DNA of 64,000 nt from JAGTVG01 sp963699805. Its GTDB lineage: Bacteria; Bacteroidota; Bacteroidia; Cytophagales; Cyclobacteriaceae. Shown here one piece after another: positions 1-9,468 of this stretch. Where the stretch lies: contig CAVOVH010000011.1 of assembly GCA_963699805.1 (NCBI GenBank), positions 1 through 64,000 on the forward strand, in the 5' to 3' direction. A program made the position numbers and the translations under genes. The first letter of the stretch is position 1; every line of letters starts with the position of its first letter. The notes below the pieces were generated by a model, which ran no database searches, was not told the origin of the DNA, and saw only the letters and a list, made by a program, of their open reading frames with translations.

Positions 1-11
1 TTTATGCCTGC

Positions 12-248
12 TCAACTAGTATTGCTATTTACAGGAAGTCCATCTTCTAGGACTTCTTTCATACCTGAAAATGAGGGTACATAGTTAGCGGCATATTTTA
101 ATATGCTTAATAACTTTTTCGACTGAATTGAAGTTAATTCATCAAAAGTTAACCATTGATTTCTCTTGAAGGACATCCCATTTTTGAAATCTTTTTTCGA
201 CGAAAAGATATCATAGTATAGTTTTAAGAAATAAAGACGGTGATTCAT
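12..248 (-). pseudogene. N-terminal fragment of a CapK/PaaK-like adenylate-forming enzyme
   Basis: Seen: a 78-residue frame whose ATG (248-246) overlaps the TGA of the upstream deacetylase as ATGA, the usual sign of translational coupling. The stretch WLTFDELTSIQSKKLLSILK followed by YAANYVPSF resembles the N-terminus of the CapK/phenylacetate-CoA-ligase family found in capsule clusters, where KLL..A...VPYY is typical. Known: those proteins are about 430-460 residues, so a TGA here leaves only the start of the domain. Inference: a truncated or frameshifted gene whose remainder lies past the left edge, in line with the broken genes next to it. Only 11 bases remain beyond the stop, so I cannot tell whether the rest continues in another frame. 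No catalytic region is visible. Confidence 0.5.
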
Positions 249-1401
249 TTTTTTAAATATTTAATTCCTCTTCTAATGAAAAAATTAATTTTATCTATTT
301 TAAATCCATTAACTGATCTTAAATATAATGAAAAATCACGTTTTGAAGGAACAGAAATGTCGTGTCCATTAAATGTAAGTATTGATAGAGGTCCAATTCT
401 TGGAATCATCTCATGATAATATTCGTTTGGGGCTTTTTTCCATTTACTCGGAAGGGTAAAATATTTATATCCGATGGATTTGGCAATTTCAACCACCTCC
501 TTTTCAACCCCACCTCCAGGCCAGCAGATGCCATGGATTGAATGACCCAATCCTTTTTCCAGTTTTTTTTTCGATTCTGAAAGTTCTTCGTATATACGGT
601 CTTTATATTCGGTTTTGCTTTCATATGATCCCTTCGAATTAATTTTTCATTTTTCACAACCCGATATAATTTTTCTCTCCAGTTTTTATCGCGAAAAAAT
701 TCGAATTTGAGGCAACCATTTCGATCAGTTTTGCTTCAATTTTTTCATTATCAGGAAAATACCGACGGGTTTCCAATGATTTCCCATGTTCATAGATCGG
801 CGTTCCATATGGGATCTTTTTTTCCCATTTTTCTGCCTGTGTTAAATAAAAGGGTTTCATTTCCGGGAACCGGTTCCAAAGCATCCAAACGGGGCCTCCT
901 TTCTTGGTGGCTGCACCGGGATGCCAGAAATCTACAATTCTAGGACCCTTGAAATACCAGGTATGCGTTTTTGAATGAGATTGAATCTCGACCAATCCTG
1001 AACTTTCCATTTTTTGCATTTCTTTAAAAGAGAGAAAACCCGCACAACAGTTTTCCGGCCCGGATGTATAATGGTAATCAGAATTGTTCTGCGTTCTTAT
1101 AATATCCCTCGGATCTATAAAATCTGTTGAAACGTAGATAGTCGCTTTTAACTTTAAATCTTCGAGGATTGGAAAAATATGAACCCAGTTATCAAGGTAG
1201 CCATCGTCGAAGTTAATATGGATGAGTCTATCCCTTAAAGATCTTCGAAATTCAAAGGCTTCTTTCATATGTAAGGGTCCGATATCCTTCTTTCCTGATC
1301 TGGTTCAATTTGAGATTCATTTGACTGATTGGCTCCGAAATAGGAGAGGATCTCCAATTGTGATTTTCCAATCCTGTAGAATGAAACATTATTGAAATCA
1401 T
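245..1401 (-). pseudogene. Polysaccharide deacetylase (NodB homology), three frameshifts
   Basis: Read in four successive frames this is one protein of about 385 residues. Frame 1 starts at ATG 1401 (MISIMFHSTGLENHNWRSS) and runs to LNQIRKEGYRTLTYE near 1260. Frame 2 (to about 695) carries the NodB metal and base motifs: FDDGY (INFDDGYLDNW) and HSKTH. A short frame 3 (about 695-645, RDKNWREKLYRVVKNEKL) leads to frame 4 (SYESKTEYKDRIYEEL, then GICWPGGG), which ends at 245. The second and third shifts lie at or near A/T homopolymers. Family role: removal of N- or O-acetyl groups from a polysaccharide. All recognisable motifs survive, so decay looks recent, or the assembly has indel errors. The stop overlaps the next gene's ATG. 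It lies 183 bp downstream of a GT4 gene in the same decaying EPS locus. Confidence 0.8.
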
Positions 1402-1584
1402 ATAGAAATTGTATGAATTAAATATTAATTGGCGAGATCGTTGGTAATTAAATGCACTTAATGTTATTAAATGTTATTCGTAATGGTTATAATGAGATTT
1501 CGAAATACAATTTTTAATGTGGGCTTCAACTTTCTGTTGGAATTGAAATGACCGCTTAAACTTCTGCAATGAAATTTAAAGTAT

Positions 1585-2631
1585 TTATCTATTATTATTT
1601 CCTTCTGAAAGTTTTTTTGAATAAAAACTTCTGGCTTTTTCTCCCTTTTCTTTTATTTTTCCAGGATCAAGGGTTGAAAATTTTAAGATTTCTCTAGCCA
1701 ATTCATTGTAATCGCCGGTCTGGATCAATCGACCGAATGGTTTACTTTTTAATAATTCTACTGTACCGCCAACCTCAGTTCCTATAACACATGCCCCATG
1801 CGCCAAGGCTTCCAGTATGGTATTGCTGGACGCTTCCCTGAGGGAGGAGGAGATTACTAGATGAGCTTGTTGGTAAGGCACTTCTTCCGGTTTTACTGAT
1901 CCAAGGAATGTGATTTTGCTTTCCAGGCCTTTTGCCCTTACATAATCTTCCATTTTATTTCTCAAGGGTCCATCTCCGGCTATCCAAACAGATATTCGAG
2001 GATTCTTTTTCATGGCCAATATCGCCCCTTTCAGAAACGTATATGGATCTTTAACCTGGGTTAGTGAGCCCGCGAACAAGATCCTAAATACATTATCAGA
2101 TTTGGACGCTGCTGCGGGGGGGATTTTTACGATGTTAGGAATAAATTCTGAGGGAATTTTTGAATTGCCAAGGATACGTTCATTAATCATTCGCAATACT
2201 GCGGTTGAATTCGTGATTATTCCATCTGTCTGCTTGCAGGCATCTTGATATCGCTTCTCAAAGGTTGGATCCGTAGCAAATTTAGTGCCCCGGATATTGC
2301 CAATTACTACTAGATTGTTTACAAATCCCTTTACAATATTGCATATTTCAATTGCCCCAACCTGAAAACCTATCAGGATGTCTATTTTATGTATTCTACA
2401 ATAGATTTTAAGCAACTCTATTGTAATACCTTCAGTATAACGGGTTCCCCACAGATTGTAAAGTATTCCTTTAGGGAACTTAACCTTGGATCTAGGTTTA
2501 AGGGAAACATTTAGTGAACCGACATATACAAAGGTTGGATGCCCTTTTTCAATAAATCCTTCAGATAAATAAGCAGCCTGTCTTTCCATGCCACCCACAA
2601 AAGTGGTTCCCAATAGTAATCCAATATTCAT
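1585..2631 (-). CDS. Glycosyltransferase family 4
   Basis: A 348-residue GT-B glycosyltransferase, probably cytoplasmic and acting on a lipid-linked sugar. The N-terminus (MNIGLLLGTTFVGGMERQAA) is the GT4 acceptor-side glycine loop. The C-terminal donor domain shows ILFAGSLTQVKDPYTF, then WIAGDGPL, and the E-x7-E signature in REASSNTILEALAHG followed by GTEVGG. Length is normal and the ATG has no competitor. Only 3 bases separate it from the upstream ATP-grasp gene, so the two are almost certainly co-transcribed. The sugar and linkage cannot be read from sequence. Unlike its neighbours it is unbroken. Confidence 0.88.
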   Translation of the reverse strand: MNIGLLLGTTFVGGMERQAAYLSEGFIEKGHPTFVYVGSLNVSLKPRSKVKFPKGILYNLWGTRYTEGITIELLKIYCRIHKIDILIGFQVGAIEICNIVKGFVNNLVVIGNIRGTKFATDPTFEKRYQDACKQTDGIITNSTAVLRMINERILGNSKIPSEFIPNIVKIPPAAASKSDNVFRILFAGSLTQVKDPYTFLKGAILAMKKNPRISVWIAGDGPLRNKMEDYVRAKGLESKITFLGSVKPEEVPYQQAHLVISSSLREASSNTILEALAHGACVIGTEVGGTVELLKSKPFGRLIQTGDYNELAREILKFSTLDPGKIKEKGEKARSFYSKKLSEGNNNR

Positions 2632-2634
2632 GAT

Positions 2635-3684
2635 TTAGATGTTTTCAGGTTGTATCAGATCCAAGTTCAAGAGGGATTTCAAAAGGATGTATTGTGGCCA
2701 ATAATGTCCTTTCTGCCAATTTAAATTTTCATTCCAGAATCCGGGGCATGAGAATATTGTTTTGTCTGGAAAAGTATAGGACATTTCACAAAACTCTGAT
2801 TCGCCATTCTCATTATAAAGAAAATCATATGCCATTGACTGGAAGCCCATGGTTTTACTGATTTCAAATGCTTTTTTAATATGATTTATATCTACTTTTT
2901 CAGGTGAGATATCATTGATGCCGCTACCAGAGGATCTGAAGTCATTCTTTCTGTTCATTCTTCTAAATGCAAATGCTTTGTCTCCAATTACTACTACCCG
3001 AGTATCAAAATGATTATTCGGCAGGAATTTCTGAAAGTAAACATAGTTAATATGTGGGATCCAATTGGGGGACAAATGCCGAAAATGAATGTCCTTATGC
3101 AATAATTTTTTCTTAGAAAGGGATATTTTAGAAATTAGATTTTCGATTGAATTTTTATTTAAGGAATTCTGATCAAACTTGGAATTATCAAGTATCCCTG
3201 TATTGAACATTCTGTTAATAATCCTTACTAAAGATCTTTGTGATTTTAAAAGGATCACATTTCTTGACCCGGCACCTCCGGTAAGTTTAAATACAACTGG
3301 AAGCTCAGCCTTGGATGCCCATTCCATTGCATAATCCTTGTTCCAAAATGTCCAACTTTGGACCATAGGCATATTATTGGCTTTCATGAGAAAATATTCC
3401 TTGATCTTGTTATCGAATGTCCATGCTGTGCGAAGATTTGGAAAGCATTTGATCTTATATTCTGTTTCAATAATTGGCAGAATAACTTCTGCATTTTGTT
3501 TTGATATATCCCATTGACCATATTGATAAATAAACAATTTCAATTGCGGAATGATATGCCAAAAATCAGAAGAATTTGACGATAACCTTATAGTATTGAT
3601 ATTATTGAACCGTAATATTTCTTCGTATTTAATTAAATATTCTTTAAACTGGTTTAAGGGACTAAGATGTATTCCTACTAACAT
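2635..3684 (-). CDS. ATP-grasp domain protein in EPS locus
   Basis: A 349-residue protein whose middle and end look like an ATP-grasp ligase. An N-terminal pre-ATP region leads to FPNLRTAWTFDNKIKEYFLM (about residue 90), PVVFKLTGGAGSRNVIL (the lysine and glycine-rich ATP loop), FLPNNHFDTRVVVIGDKAFA, and a final SEFCEMSYTFPD where the metal-binding E-x-N normally sits. That last motif is atypical (E-M-S), so the exact active site is uncertain. Known: ATP-grasp enzymes join a carboxylate to an amine or thiol through an acyl phosphate. Inference: it might amidate a sugar acid or attach an amino acid to the polymer. It forms a tight pair with the following GT4 gene. The function is a guess beyond the fold. 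Confidence 0.65.
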   Translation of the reverse strand: MLVGIHLSPLNQFKEYLIKYEEILRFNNINTIRLSSNSSDFWHIIPQLKLFIYQYGQWDISKQNAEVILPIIETEYKIKCFPNLRTAWTFDNKIKEYFLMKANNMPMVQSWTFWNKDYAMEWASKAELPVVFKLTGGAGSRNVILLKSQRSLVRIINRMFNTGILDNSKFDQNSLNKNSIENLISKISLSKKKLLHKDIHFRHLSPNWIPHINYVYFQKFLPNNHFDTRVVVIGDKAFAFRRMNRKNDFRSSGSGINDISPEKVDINHIKKAFEISKTMGFQSMAYDFLYNENGESEFCEMSYTFPDKTIFSCPGFWNENLNWQKGHYWPQYILLKSLLNLDLIQPENI

Positions 3685-3865
3685 ATTTCGAATTTTTTAT
3701 TTGTTTATCTCTTCAAAGTGATGTAAATGAAAGGTCAATTTATTCGAAAATCGAAAAATCATCAAAGAAAAATATCATTCACAGAAAAAAATAAAATTTT
3801 TTATTGTTCAGATTGATTGTAAGAAAGGCTTGTCTTCTATATAATGGGATGAGACGGATGAGGTA

Positions 3866-5044
3866 TTAGTTTAGATAACTTCTGGCCAAGCCCATGAAGA
3901 TCCAATAGGGTGCTACATCGTAATTCCACCGACCGAAAGCAATCAATAAAATGGTTATTAAAGATAGGATAATCACGACATAATCGGACTTCTCTTCGTT
4001 CGGCGATCTGTTTTTTCCTCTAATTAATTTTTTAAATAATAAAAAAATAGCTGTAAAATATAATATAAAACCCACCGCACCAGTCTCCCCAAACATGGAT
4101 ACATATTCTGAATGACTTTTAAGTCGTGTTCCAAAATAAACATTAATACTTCCCAATCCTACTCCGATAATAGGGTGCTCCTTAAAAGCTATAAATCCCT
4201 GTACATAATGATGGCCCCGTCCAGTCATTCTTTCTTCAGGATTCTCCGCGATCTTTTCCTGTTCATAGGCTTCTGTCAAACGCATACCTAAGGTCGATTC
4301 CATAAAGGAATCTTTAAAAACGAAATAAATAGAAAAAATAATCACTATTCCCGCGATTACATATCCTGGATTTTTTAATATTCTGGATTTGTATTTATAA
4401 ATGAAAAACGATGAAATAAAAAAAAATTCACCTAAAAATGCTTTCCTTGAGGCAGTAAATAAAATGACACTGTTAATGAATAAAAACAAAGCCAGATAAA
4501 GAATATTGTATTTATTGTTTTTATTTCCATTCCATAGGATAATCAAACAGAAAATTGATAAAATCGCAAAATAAGCTATTTTATTGGCATTAACATGCTC
4601 GGGATTAAACCTGGCACCCACCAATCCCAATTTCTGTCTCAATATAATCGTTAAAAAGGTTAATAATACGCCGCCAAAAACGAAAGTCCTGAAAGCCAGT
4701 AATTTTTCCGATAGAATACTTATTCTTCCAATGAAAAAATAAATATTTAAGCCTAGCAAAGTAAAAAATATTGGTCCGGATAATCCTATAAAAAAAGTTT
4801 CAATATTCCAAAATTTGGAGCCCAGATATGCCCATATAAACCATAGAAAAAAAAATAAGTCGATAATATTCAGTTTGAAGTTTAATAAGAAAATATTTCC
4901 TGTTAATACGAGCAAAGCCAATCCCAAGTATATTTTTCCAATTCCTGAAGTATCACCTTTTAATCCAACCACCAGGTCGATAATCAGATAAATAGTCAAT
5001 ATAAGAATTATAATGATTCTTCTTAATGGCGCTTTATAAAGCAT
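3866..5044 (-). CDS. O-antigen ligase/polymerase family membrane protein (Wzy-like)
   Basis: A 392-residue, strongly hydrophobic protein with about ten predicted membrane segments and a large loop before the last ones. The loop ends in RGHHYVQGFIAFKEHPIIG followed by GVGLGSINVYFG and SHSEYVSMFGETGAVGF, the Wzy_C/O-antigen ligase signature (basic residues plus H-P-x-x-G-x-G). Known: such proteins polymerise or ligate undecaprenyl-linked repeat units in the periplasm. It sits between the flippase remnant and the ATP-grasp gene, so it was probably the polymerase of the left locus. A second protein of this family lies at 37731. The gene is intact although its flippase partner is broken. Confidence 0.82.
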   Translation of the reverse strand: MLYKAPLRRIIIILILTIYLIIDLVVGLKGDTSGIGKIYLGLALLVLTGNIFLLNFKLNIIDLFFFLWFIWAYLGSKFWNIETFFIGLSGPIFFTLLGLNIYFFIGRISILSEKLLAFRTFVFGGVLLTFLTIILRQKLGLVGARFNPEHVNANKIAYFAILSIFCLIILWNGNKNNKYNILYLALFLFINSVILFTASRKAFLGEFFFISSFFIYKYKSRILKNPGYVIAGIVIIFSIYFVFKDSFMESTLGMRLTEAYEQEKIAENPEERMTGRGHHYVQGFIAFKEHPIIGVGLGSINVYFGTRLKSHSEYVSMFGETGAVGFILYFTAIFLLFKKLIRGKNRSPNEEKSDYVVIILSLITILLIAFGRWNYDVAPYWIFMGLARSYLN

Positions 5045-5090
5045 TTTTTAAAAATTAAATATTCTGAAATATTCTTTTCATAAATTAAAA

Positions 5091-6366
5091 TTACACTTTA
5101 GCCATTGAAATAAGTTTGTCATCCCTATTTTTCGTATATATAATATAAGCACCTAAAGCCATAAATCCTCTTACCATTGTTACATTGATTGCTGCCCCAT
5201 ATGCATGTAAAAAGTATACAAAAGCGAATGCGGTAGCCAGGCCAATAAATGAAACAAGCAGGGTATTTTTCATTAATTCTTTTTCCTTACTTATAATGAT
5301 TAGATAATTCGTTCCATAACAACTGTAAAGACCAAGAAAAATAATTCCAATAGCAAGAATATAGGTTATATAAACACCTTCATAAAATTCGGGTGTATAT
5401 AGAATAATAAAGATCAGTTTGGCGAAAATCATAAACATGATGGCAATGGATGAGGAAGCCACAATAATAATCTTTCTCCAAACCTTAAAATTATCTAGGG
5501 AATGGGAAAGATGAGGGAAAAAAGAATGCGGAGAGCATCCGGATGAATGGTATTCCAATATCAATTACTTTTTGAGCAGCTGAATAAAGTCCCACAGAAC
5601 TGGCAGGAGCAAATATTCCCAATAAAAAAGTGGAACTGTTATTGTATAATTGTGGTAGTAGTTGATTAAGAAATACGAATCTACCACTAAATAATTCATC
5701 CTTAATCTCGGTTAATGAGATATTCACCAATCTGACTTTAAATTTACTGGATATCATAGTCAGGGAAACCAGTCCTGTTACTATTAATGATCCTCCGCGA
5801 AGTAAAGGGATGTATATATAGTCTGATTCCTCTTTAATAAAGATGAATATCGTAATAACATACAATGAGGAGGTAATTAATTTAAAATAGGTTAAAAATT
5901 TCATCTTTTCAATTCCCTGAAAGAACCATTGGGGATAGATCACATTATCCACTACTGACAATAAATGAAAAAATATATAAAATCCAATTAGATCGGAAGG
6001 TTGGTACAAGCACTACGATCACAATAAATACTGGTAAGGATATGCTAAAAAGAAAAACTTTAGTATACATAACCCTGCTGAAAATAAGCGATAATTCATG
6101 AGTATTCGATCTATTTTTCGAAATATTGCGTGTAGCTGTTAAGTTGAATCCATAACTTGTAAATACGACAAAATACTGGCAAAGTGCCAGGGCGAATGCT
6201 ATTACACCATATTTTTCCAAACCGATTACCCTGGCGATATAAGGGGTAGTGATCAATGGTAAAATATAATTAACACTTTGTATGATTGAAAGTGAAAAAA
6301 AATTTTTTACAACAGTTACCAAATTGAATTGTTTGATTTTTTAAGAATATTCTTAAATATTCTCAT
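5091..6366 (-). pseudogene. Wzx-type oligosaccharide flippase, three frameshifts
   Basis: Pieces in several frames make one polysaccharide flippase. ATG 6366 begins MRIFKNILKKSNNSI; a shift near 6320 gives VKNFFSLSIIQSVNYILPL and PYIARVIGLEKYGVIAFALA. A shift near 6000 gives IYPQWFFQGIEKMKFLTYF, the family's WFFQGIE hallmark. A shift at the A6 run around 5518-5523 joins RMLSAFFFP to HLSHSLDNFKVWRKIII and the last membrane segments. Membrane helices are otherwise in order over about 420 residues. Known role: moving undecaprenyl-linked repeat units across the inner membrane. As read it cannot make a full flippase, so the left EPS locus is probably non-functional unless the shifts are assembly errors. 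Its upstream leader resembles that of the intact flippase at 42692. Confidence 0.8.
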
Positions 6367-6458
6367 TTCAAGAAATTTATAAGATTTAGTACTTGATTGT
6401 ATAGATTATAATTAAAAGAGAGTTTTGTTATAGATCGAGATATTTAAGGAAAGATAAA

Positions 6459-6479
6459 GCTTCGCCACATCAATTACAT
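6459..6479 (-). promoter_or_regulatory. Leader motif A1, shared with 44154-44174
   Basis: On the minus strand the 21 bases read ATGTAATTGATGTGGCGAAG plus C. The copy at 44154 matches at 18 of 21 positions by hand count. The three differences are three bases apart and all synonymous if read as V-I-D-V-A-K. The motif lies 92 nt before the flippase ATG at 6366; the other copy lies 91 nt before its TTG. Confidence 0.5.
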
Positions 6480-6590
6480 TCATTGAATATTTCTTTTGAA
6501 TATAGGCGTCATAATTTCACTATTTTTATAAGGAATATGACTATATTCATATTTCGAATTATTCCAAATTTAACCAACATTATTTTATTA

Positions 6591-6624
6591 TAAAAATAAT
6601 ATTTCAAATAAAAAAAGTGCAATT
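6591..6624 (-). promoter_or_regulatory. Leader block A2, shared with 44301-44334
   Basis: A 34-base AT-rich block (minus strand AATTGCAC, seven T, ATTTGAAATATTATTTTTA) that matches 44301-44334 at 31 of 34 positions by hand count. It lies 111 bases upstream of motif A1; the other copy is 126 bases from its motif. It may contain the promoter of the flippase operon, but I cannot assign a clear -33/-7 pair. Confidence 0.45.
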
Positions 6625-7049
6625 GTGAAATTCCAGCATTCGTGACCATTTATGGTGTTTTTATTATGAAACATTATCGAGAAATGAAAATGAAGATCTT
6701 ATCTATTAAAGTTAATGTGAAATAAACATTTGTTAATTTATTTTCATTCCCTTTTTTGATAATGATATTTAATTATCGAATTCTTGAAATTTTACTGATT
6801 GAGATATTAAACATTTTAAAATTTATGAATACTATTTCCTATTGGTTACTGGGGTTATCAAATAAGGCTGTTTTACTAAAATAAATGGATGCTTACCATG
6901 GTAAATTGATTAGTACTATCATCATGCTAATTTTATAATATCATCATAGTCAGAAAATTTGTCAGAAACTCGGTTTTATTATTAATATTATACAATTTAA
7001 AATTACTATATTAATACCTTTTTAATTTCTTTATTGATAATTTTTGTAT

Positions 7050-7071
7050 TAGACCCCTAATTATTAGACAG
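7050..7071. repeat. IS3 left inverted repeat
   Basis: Begins TAGACCCCTAATTATTAGAC and pairs imperfectly with 8351-8371. It lies 11 bases beyond the end of orfB, as expected for this family. Confidence 0.6.
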
Positions 7072-7081
7072 AAATTCAATT

Positions 7082-7987
7082 TCAATTTAGTAGAGGTTGA
7101 CGTATAATTTTCTGTTTAAGGTTAAAATTTTCAAAAATATCCAGGAACTGCTCCGGGGACTTCATACCCAGTGAGCGATGTTTCCTTTTCCGGTTATAAA
7201 ATTTATAATACTCATCGATCTTCCATTTCGCATAGTAAAAAGAATCGAACCAGTATCTTCGGATCACTTCCCTTTCCAGGGTACTGTGCAAGGCTTCGAT
7301 GTATGCGTTTTCTTCAGGGGTAGCGATATGGGTGAATTCCTGGTTAATTCCCTGTTCGAAAAGGTACTTACGTACGCTGTTGGCAATAAACTGGCTGCCG
7401 TTATCATTGCGGATCGTTACATTCTTTACAGGATTAGCCCGGATGATCCCATCCATCAGCAGCACCACATCATGCTGACGAATACTGGCTTTTAACAGAT
7501 GTCCCAGCACCCGCCTGGTGAAAATATCCATCACGGTGAGCAGATAGACATTACGGCGTTCCCCATGAATATATACATACTTGATATCCATGGACAAATG
7601 CTCCATCGGGTATTCAGCCTGTATTTTTCGCATTTTTACAAATGTCCGCCGTCCATTGGTCCTTATCCTGCTGTTGGTGTGAAGCAAATGAGCTTCTTTC
7701 ATCAACCGGTACACTTTTTTGGCGTTAATCACATATCCCTCATCCCGAAGCTCACTGGTGATCTTTTCGTATCCGTAACAAACAAACTCCTGTCTGAGCA
7801 GGTCACGGATCCGGTCTACGACCTGATGATTGCTTACCCGCAAGCCGGATTGCAGAAAGGTATAGCTGCTGGGTGCACGACCTCGCCTTCCATCACTCGA
7901 TGAATAATACCAGCTGCTTACCGCCTGGCCCGTCCAGGAACATAACCACCTCACAGGTACTATGTCCTTATAGCGGATGATCACCAT
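7082..7987 (-). CDS. IS3-family transposase OrfB (DDE integrase domain)
   Basis: 301 residues. The N-terminal half is the HTH_21-type region (GYEKITSELRDEGYVINAKK). The integrase core has the three acidic residues in context: MDIKYVYIHGERRNVYLLTV (first D), TIRNDNGSQFIANS (second D) and ATPEENAYIEALHSTLEREV (E). The end shows YNRKRKHRSLGMKSPEQFL, the usual IS3 C-terminal signature. It overlaps orfA by 20 bases in a different frame. Known: IS3 elements make the active OrfAB protein by programmed -1 frameshifting; an A-run before the overlap (reading CTCAAAAGGC on the minus strand) could serve, but this is a weak guess. The element looks competent. Confidence 0.92.
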   Translation of the reverse strand: MVIIRYKDIVPVRWLCSWTGQAVSSWYYSSSDGRRGRAPSSYTFLQSGLRVSNHQVVDRIRDLLRQEFVCYGYEKITSELRDEGYVINAKKVYRLMKEAHLLHTNSRIRTNGRRTFVKMRKIQAEYPMEHLSMDIKYVYIHGERRNVYLLTVMDIFTRRVLGHLLKASIRQHDVVLLMDGIIRANPVKNVTIRNDNGSQFIANSVRKYLFEQGINQEFTHIATPEENAYIEALHSTLEREVIRRYWFDSFYYAKWKIDEYYKFYNRKRKHRSLGMKSPEQFLDIFENFNLKQKIIRQPLLN

Positions 7988-8312
7988 TTTCCTTGCCTTT
8001 TGAGCTGTTCCGTTTTCTGCCTGTCGGAGACAGGTTTAAAAGCTCATTCTTGACTTCCAGCTCCAAGGCCTGTTTGCCAATGATCTTCTTCAGCTTTTCA
8101 TTCTCTTCCCGCAAGGCTTTAACTTCCGGATCCAACTGGTAGTATTGTGTCTGAAGACCATCCATTCCCTTCTGATCAAAGGCATGCTTCCATCGATAAA
8201 ACAAACTCTGAGCGATCTCGTATTTGCGGCAGGTAGCCAGCATCCCTTCGCTCTCTGCTTCCCGAAGGATCTGGAGCTTTTGCTCCATTGAAAAACTTCT
8301 TCGTTTACTCAT
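7968..8312 (-). CDS. IS3-family transposase OrfA (helix-turn-helix)
   Basis: 114 residues. It starts MSKRRSFSMEQKLQILREAE and continues CRKYEIAQSLFYRWKHAFDQ, the HTH_8/IS911-type DNA-binding fold that recognises the terminal repeats. A leucine-rich coiled segment follows (ALREENEKLKKIIGKQALEL), which in this family dimerises OrfA and OrfAB. The C-terminal tail overlaps the start of orfB. The ATG at 8312 is about 40 bases inside the right inverted repeat, where an IS3 promoter would be expected. Confidence 0.92.
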   Translation of the reverse strand: MSKRRSFSMEQKLQILREAESEGMLATCRKYEIAQSLFYRWKHAFDQKGMDGLQTQYYQLDPEVKALREENEKLKKIIGKQALELEVKNELLNLSPTGRKRNSSKGKENGDHPL

Positions 8313-8350
8313 GATTCCCTAAATTTAATCTACTAAACTGTTTTTAAAAA

Positions 8351-8371
8351 TGTCCAGTTATTTAGGTCCTA
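8351..8371. repeat. IS3 right inverted repeat
   Basis: Reverse complement begins TAGGACCTAAATAACTGGAC and pairs with 7050-7071. It lies just upstream of orfA. Confidence 0.6.
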
Positions 8372-8447
8372 TGTTTAAAAAAGAATAAGCTATTGCACTT
8401 TTTTCATTTTTCTGCAATTAATCCTAGAAATTTTAAATATCAATCTT

Positions 8448-9468
8448 ATGCCAAATCAAAATAACATAATGGACTTTACTGGTCAAAACATATATGCTGG
8501 TATTGATGTACACCAAAAGAGTTGGAAGGTGTCAATTTATACTGATTATCTTTATCACAAATCATTTACACAACCACCAAATCCAGATGTTTTATACCGA
8601 TATCTTTCCAAGAATTTTCCAAATGGAACTTGTTATAGTGTTTATGAGGCTGGGTTTTGTGACTTCTGGATCCATAATAAATTAATGTCATCAGGAATAA
8701 ACAATATAGTTGCTAATCCTGCTGACGTCCCTACCACAGATCGTGAGAAAAAATACAAAACGGATAAAATTGATAGTCATAAACTGGCTAAATAATTACG
8801 AAATAGAGATCTTAATGCAATATTTGTACATAAAGAAAAACATCTTGACGATCGCCACCTGTTACGTACCAGACAAACAATATCAAAAGAGTTAATACGA
8901 TATAAAAATATAATTAAATCTCATCTATTTTTTTTGGAAAAAAAATACCAACAGAAATTGATAAAATAAATTTCTGTTGGTCTAGAAGATTTATCGAATG
9001 TCTTGATAAAATTGATTTATCATACAATAGTGGTACAGAGTCATTTAAATTTTTACTAAGTCATTATAATATTTTATGACAAGATCTTCTTTAAATAACC
9101 AAGAAAATACGGGAATTGTCTAAAGCGGAATATTATCAACCAAAATTGGATTTGCTGATGAGCATCCTAGGAATAGGCTTAATAACAACGATGACAAGTT
9201 TAACGGAAACAATGATATTAACTGCTTTAGAATCTGATAATTCGCCTCATATGTGGGAATCACTTCGACTAATAATTCTAGTAGAGAAAGGGAAATCGAT
9301 AGTGAAATGGTTAATCGGGGGAATAATTATCTAAAACCCATAATAATAGAATGTTCATGGATTGCGGCTTGAAGAGATCCAATTCTGCATAAAACTTATA
9401 TCGATTTATGTAAAAGAATGAATAGTAATCTGGTATTTATTCGAATTGCCAGGAAACTGTTGAATTGA
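8448..9468 (+). pseudogene. IS110-family transposase, degraded
   Basis: The first frame (ATG 8448, MPNQNNIMDFTGQNIYAGID then VHQKSWKVSIYTD) is the N-terminal DEDD domain of IS110-type transposases. It stops at TAA 8793-8795. The same frame continues LRNRDLNAIFVHKEKHLDDR; after a shift near 8940 it reads INFCWSRRFIECLDKIDLSY. Next comes the Transposase_20 region (LMSILGIGLITTMTSLTE), a further shift near 9242 giving DNFASYVGIT-like sequence, then NNYLKPIIIECSWIAA, a TGA, and RDPILHKTYIDLCKRM ending at 9468. At least three stops and two shifts make it dead. IS110 elements lack conventional inverted repeats, so the ends are not defined. It lies 76 bp from the IS3 element. Confidence 0.85.

Larger units (their letters stand above)
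6367..7049. other. AT-rich intergenic leader region of the left flippase operon
   Basis: 683 bases without a convincing gene. It contains two blocks, listed separately, that recur upstream of the flippase at 42692. I see no terminator and no RNA gene. The right end is cut by the IS3 element at 7050, so the original region probably continued to the homologous block at 9969. Confidence 0.6.
7050..8371 (-). mobile_element. IS3-family insertion sequence, apparently complete
   Basis: About 1.32 kb with two overlapping transposase frames (orfA 7968-8312, orfB 7082-7987), both intact. The ends carry imperfect inverted repeats that agree at 14 of 21 positions by hand: TAGACCCCTAATTATTAGAC at 7050 and, reversed, TAGGACCTAAATAACTGGAC at 8371. 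I could not identify a target duplication, so the true ends may be a few bases further out. The element sits between the flippase leader and the promoter region of the T9SS gene. It is the only intact IS in the window. Confidence 0.85.

Noticed and set aside
7178..7903. Plus-strand frames of 105 and 134 residues inside the IS3 transposase
   Set aside because: They are shadows of orfB on the other strand; the protein shows no known pattern.
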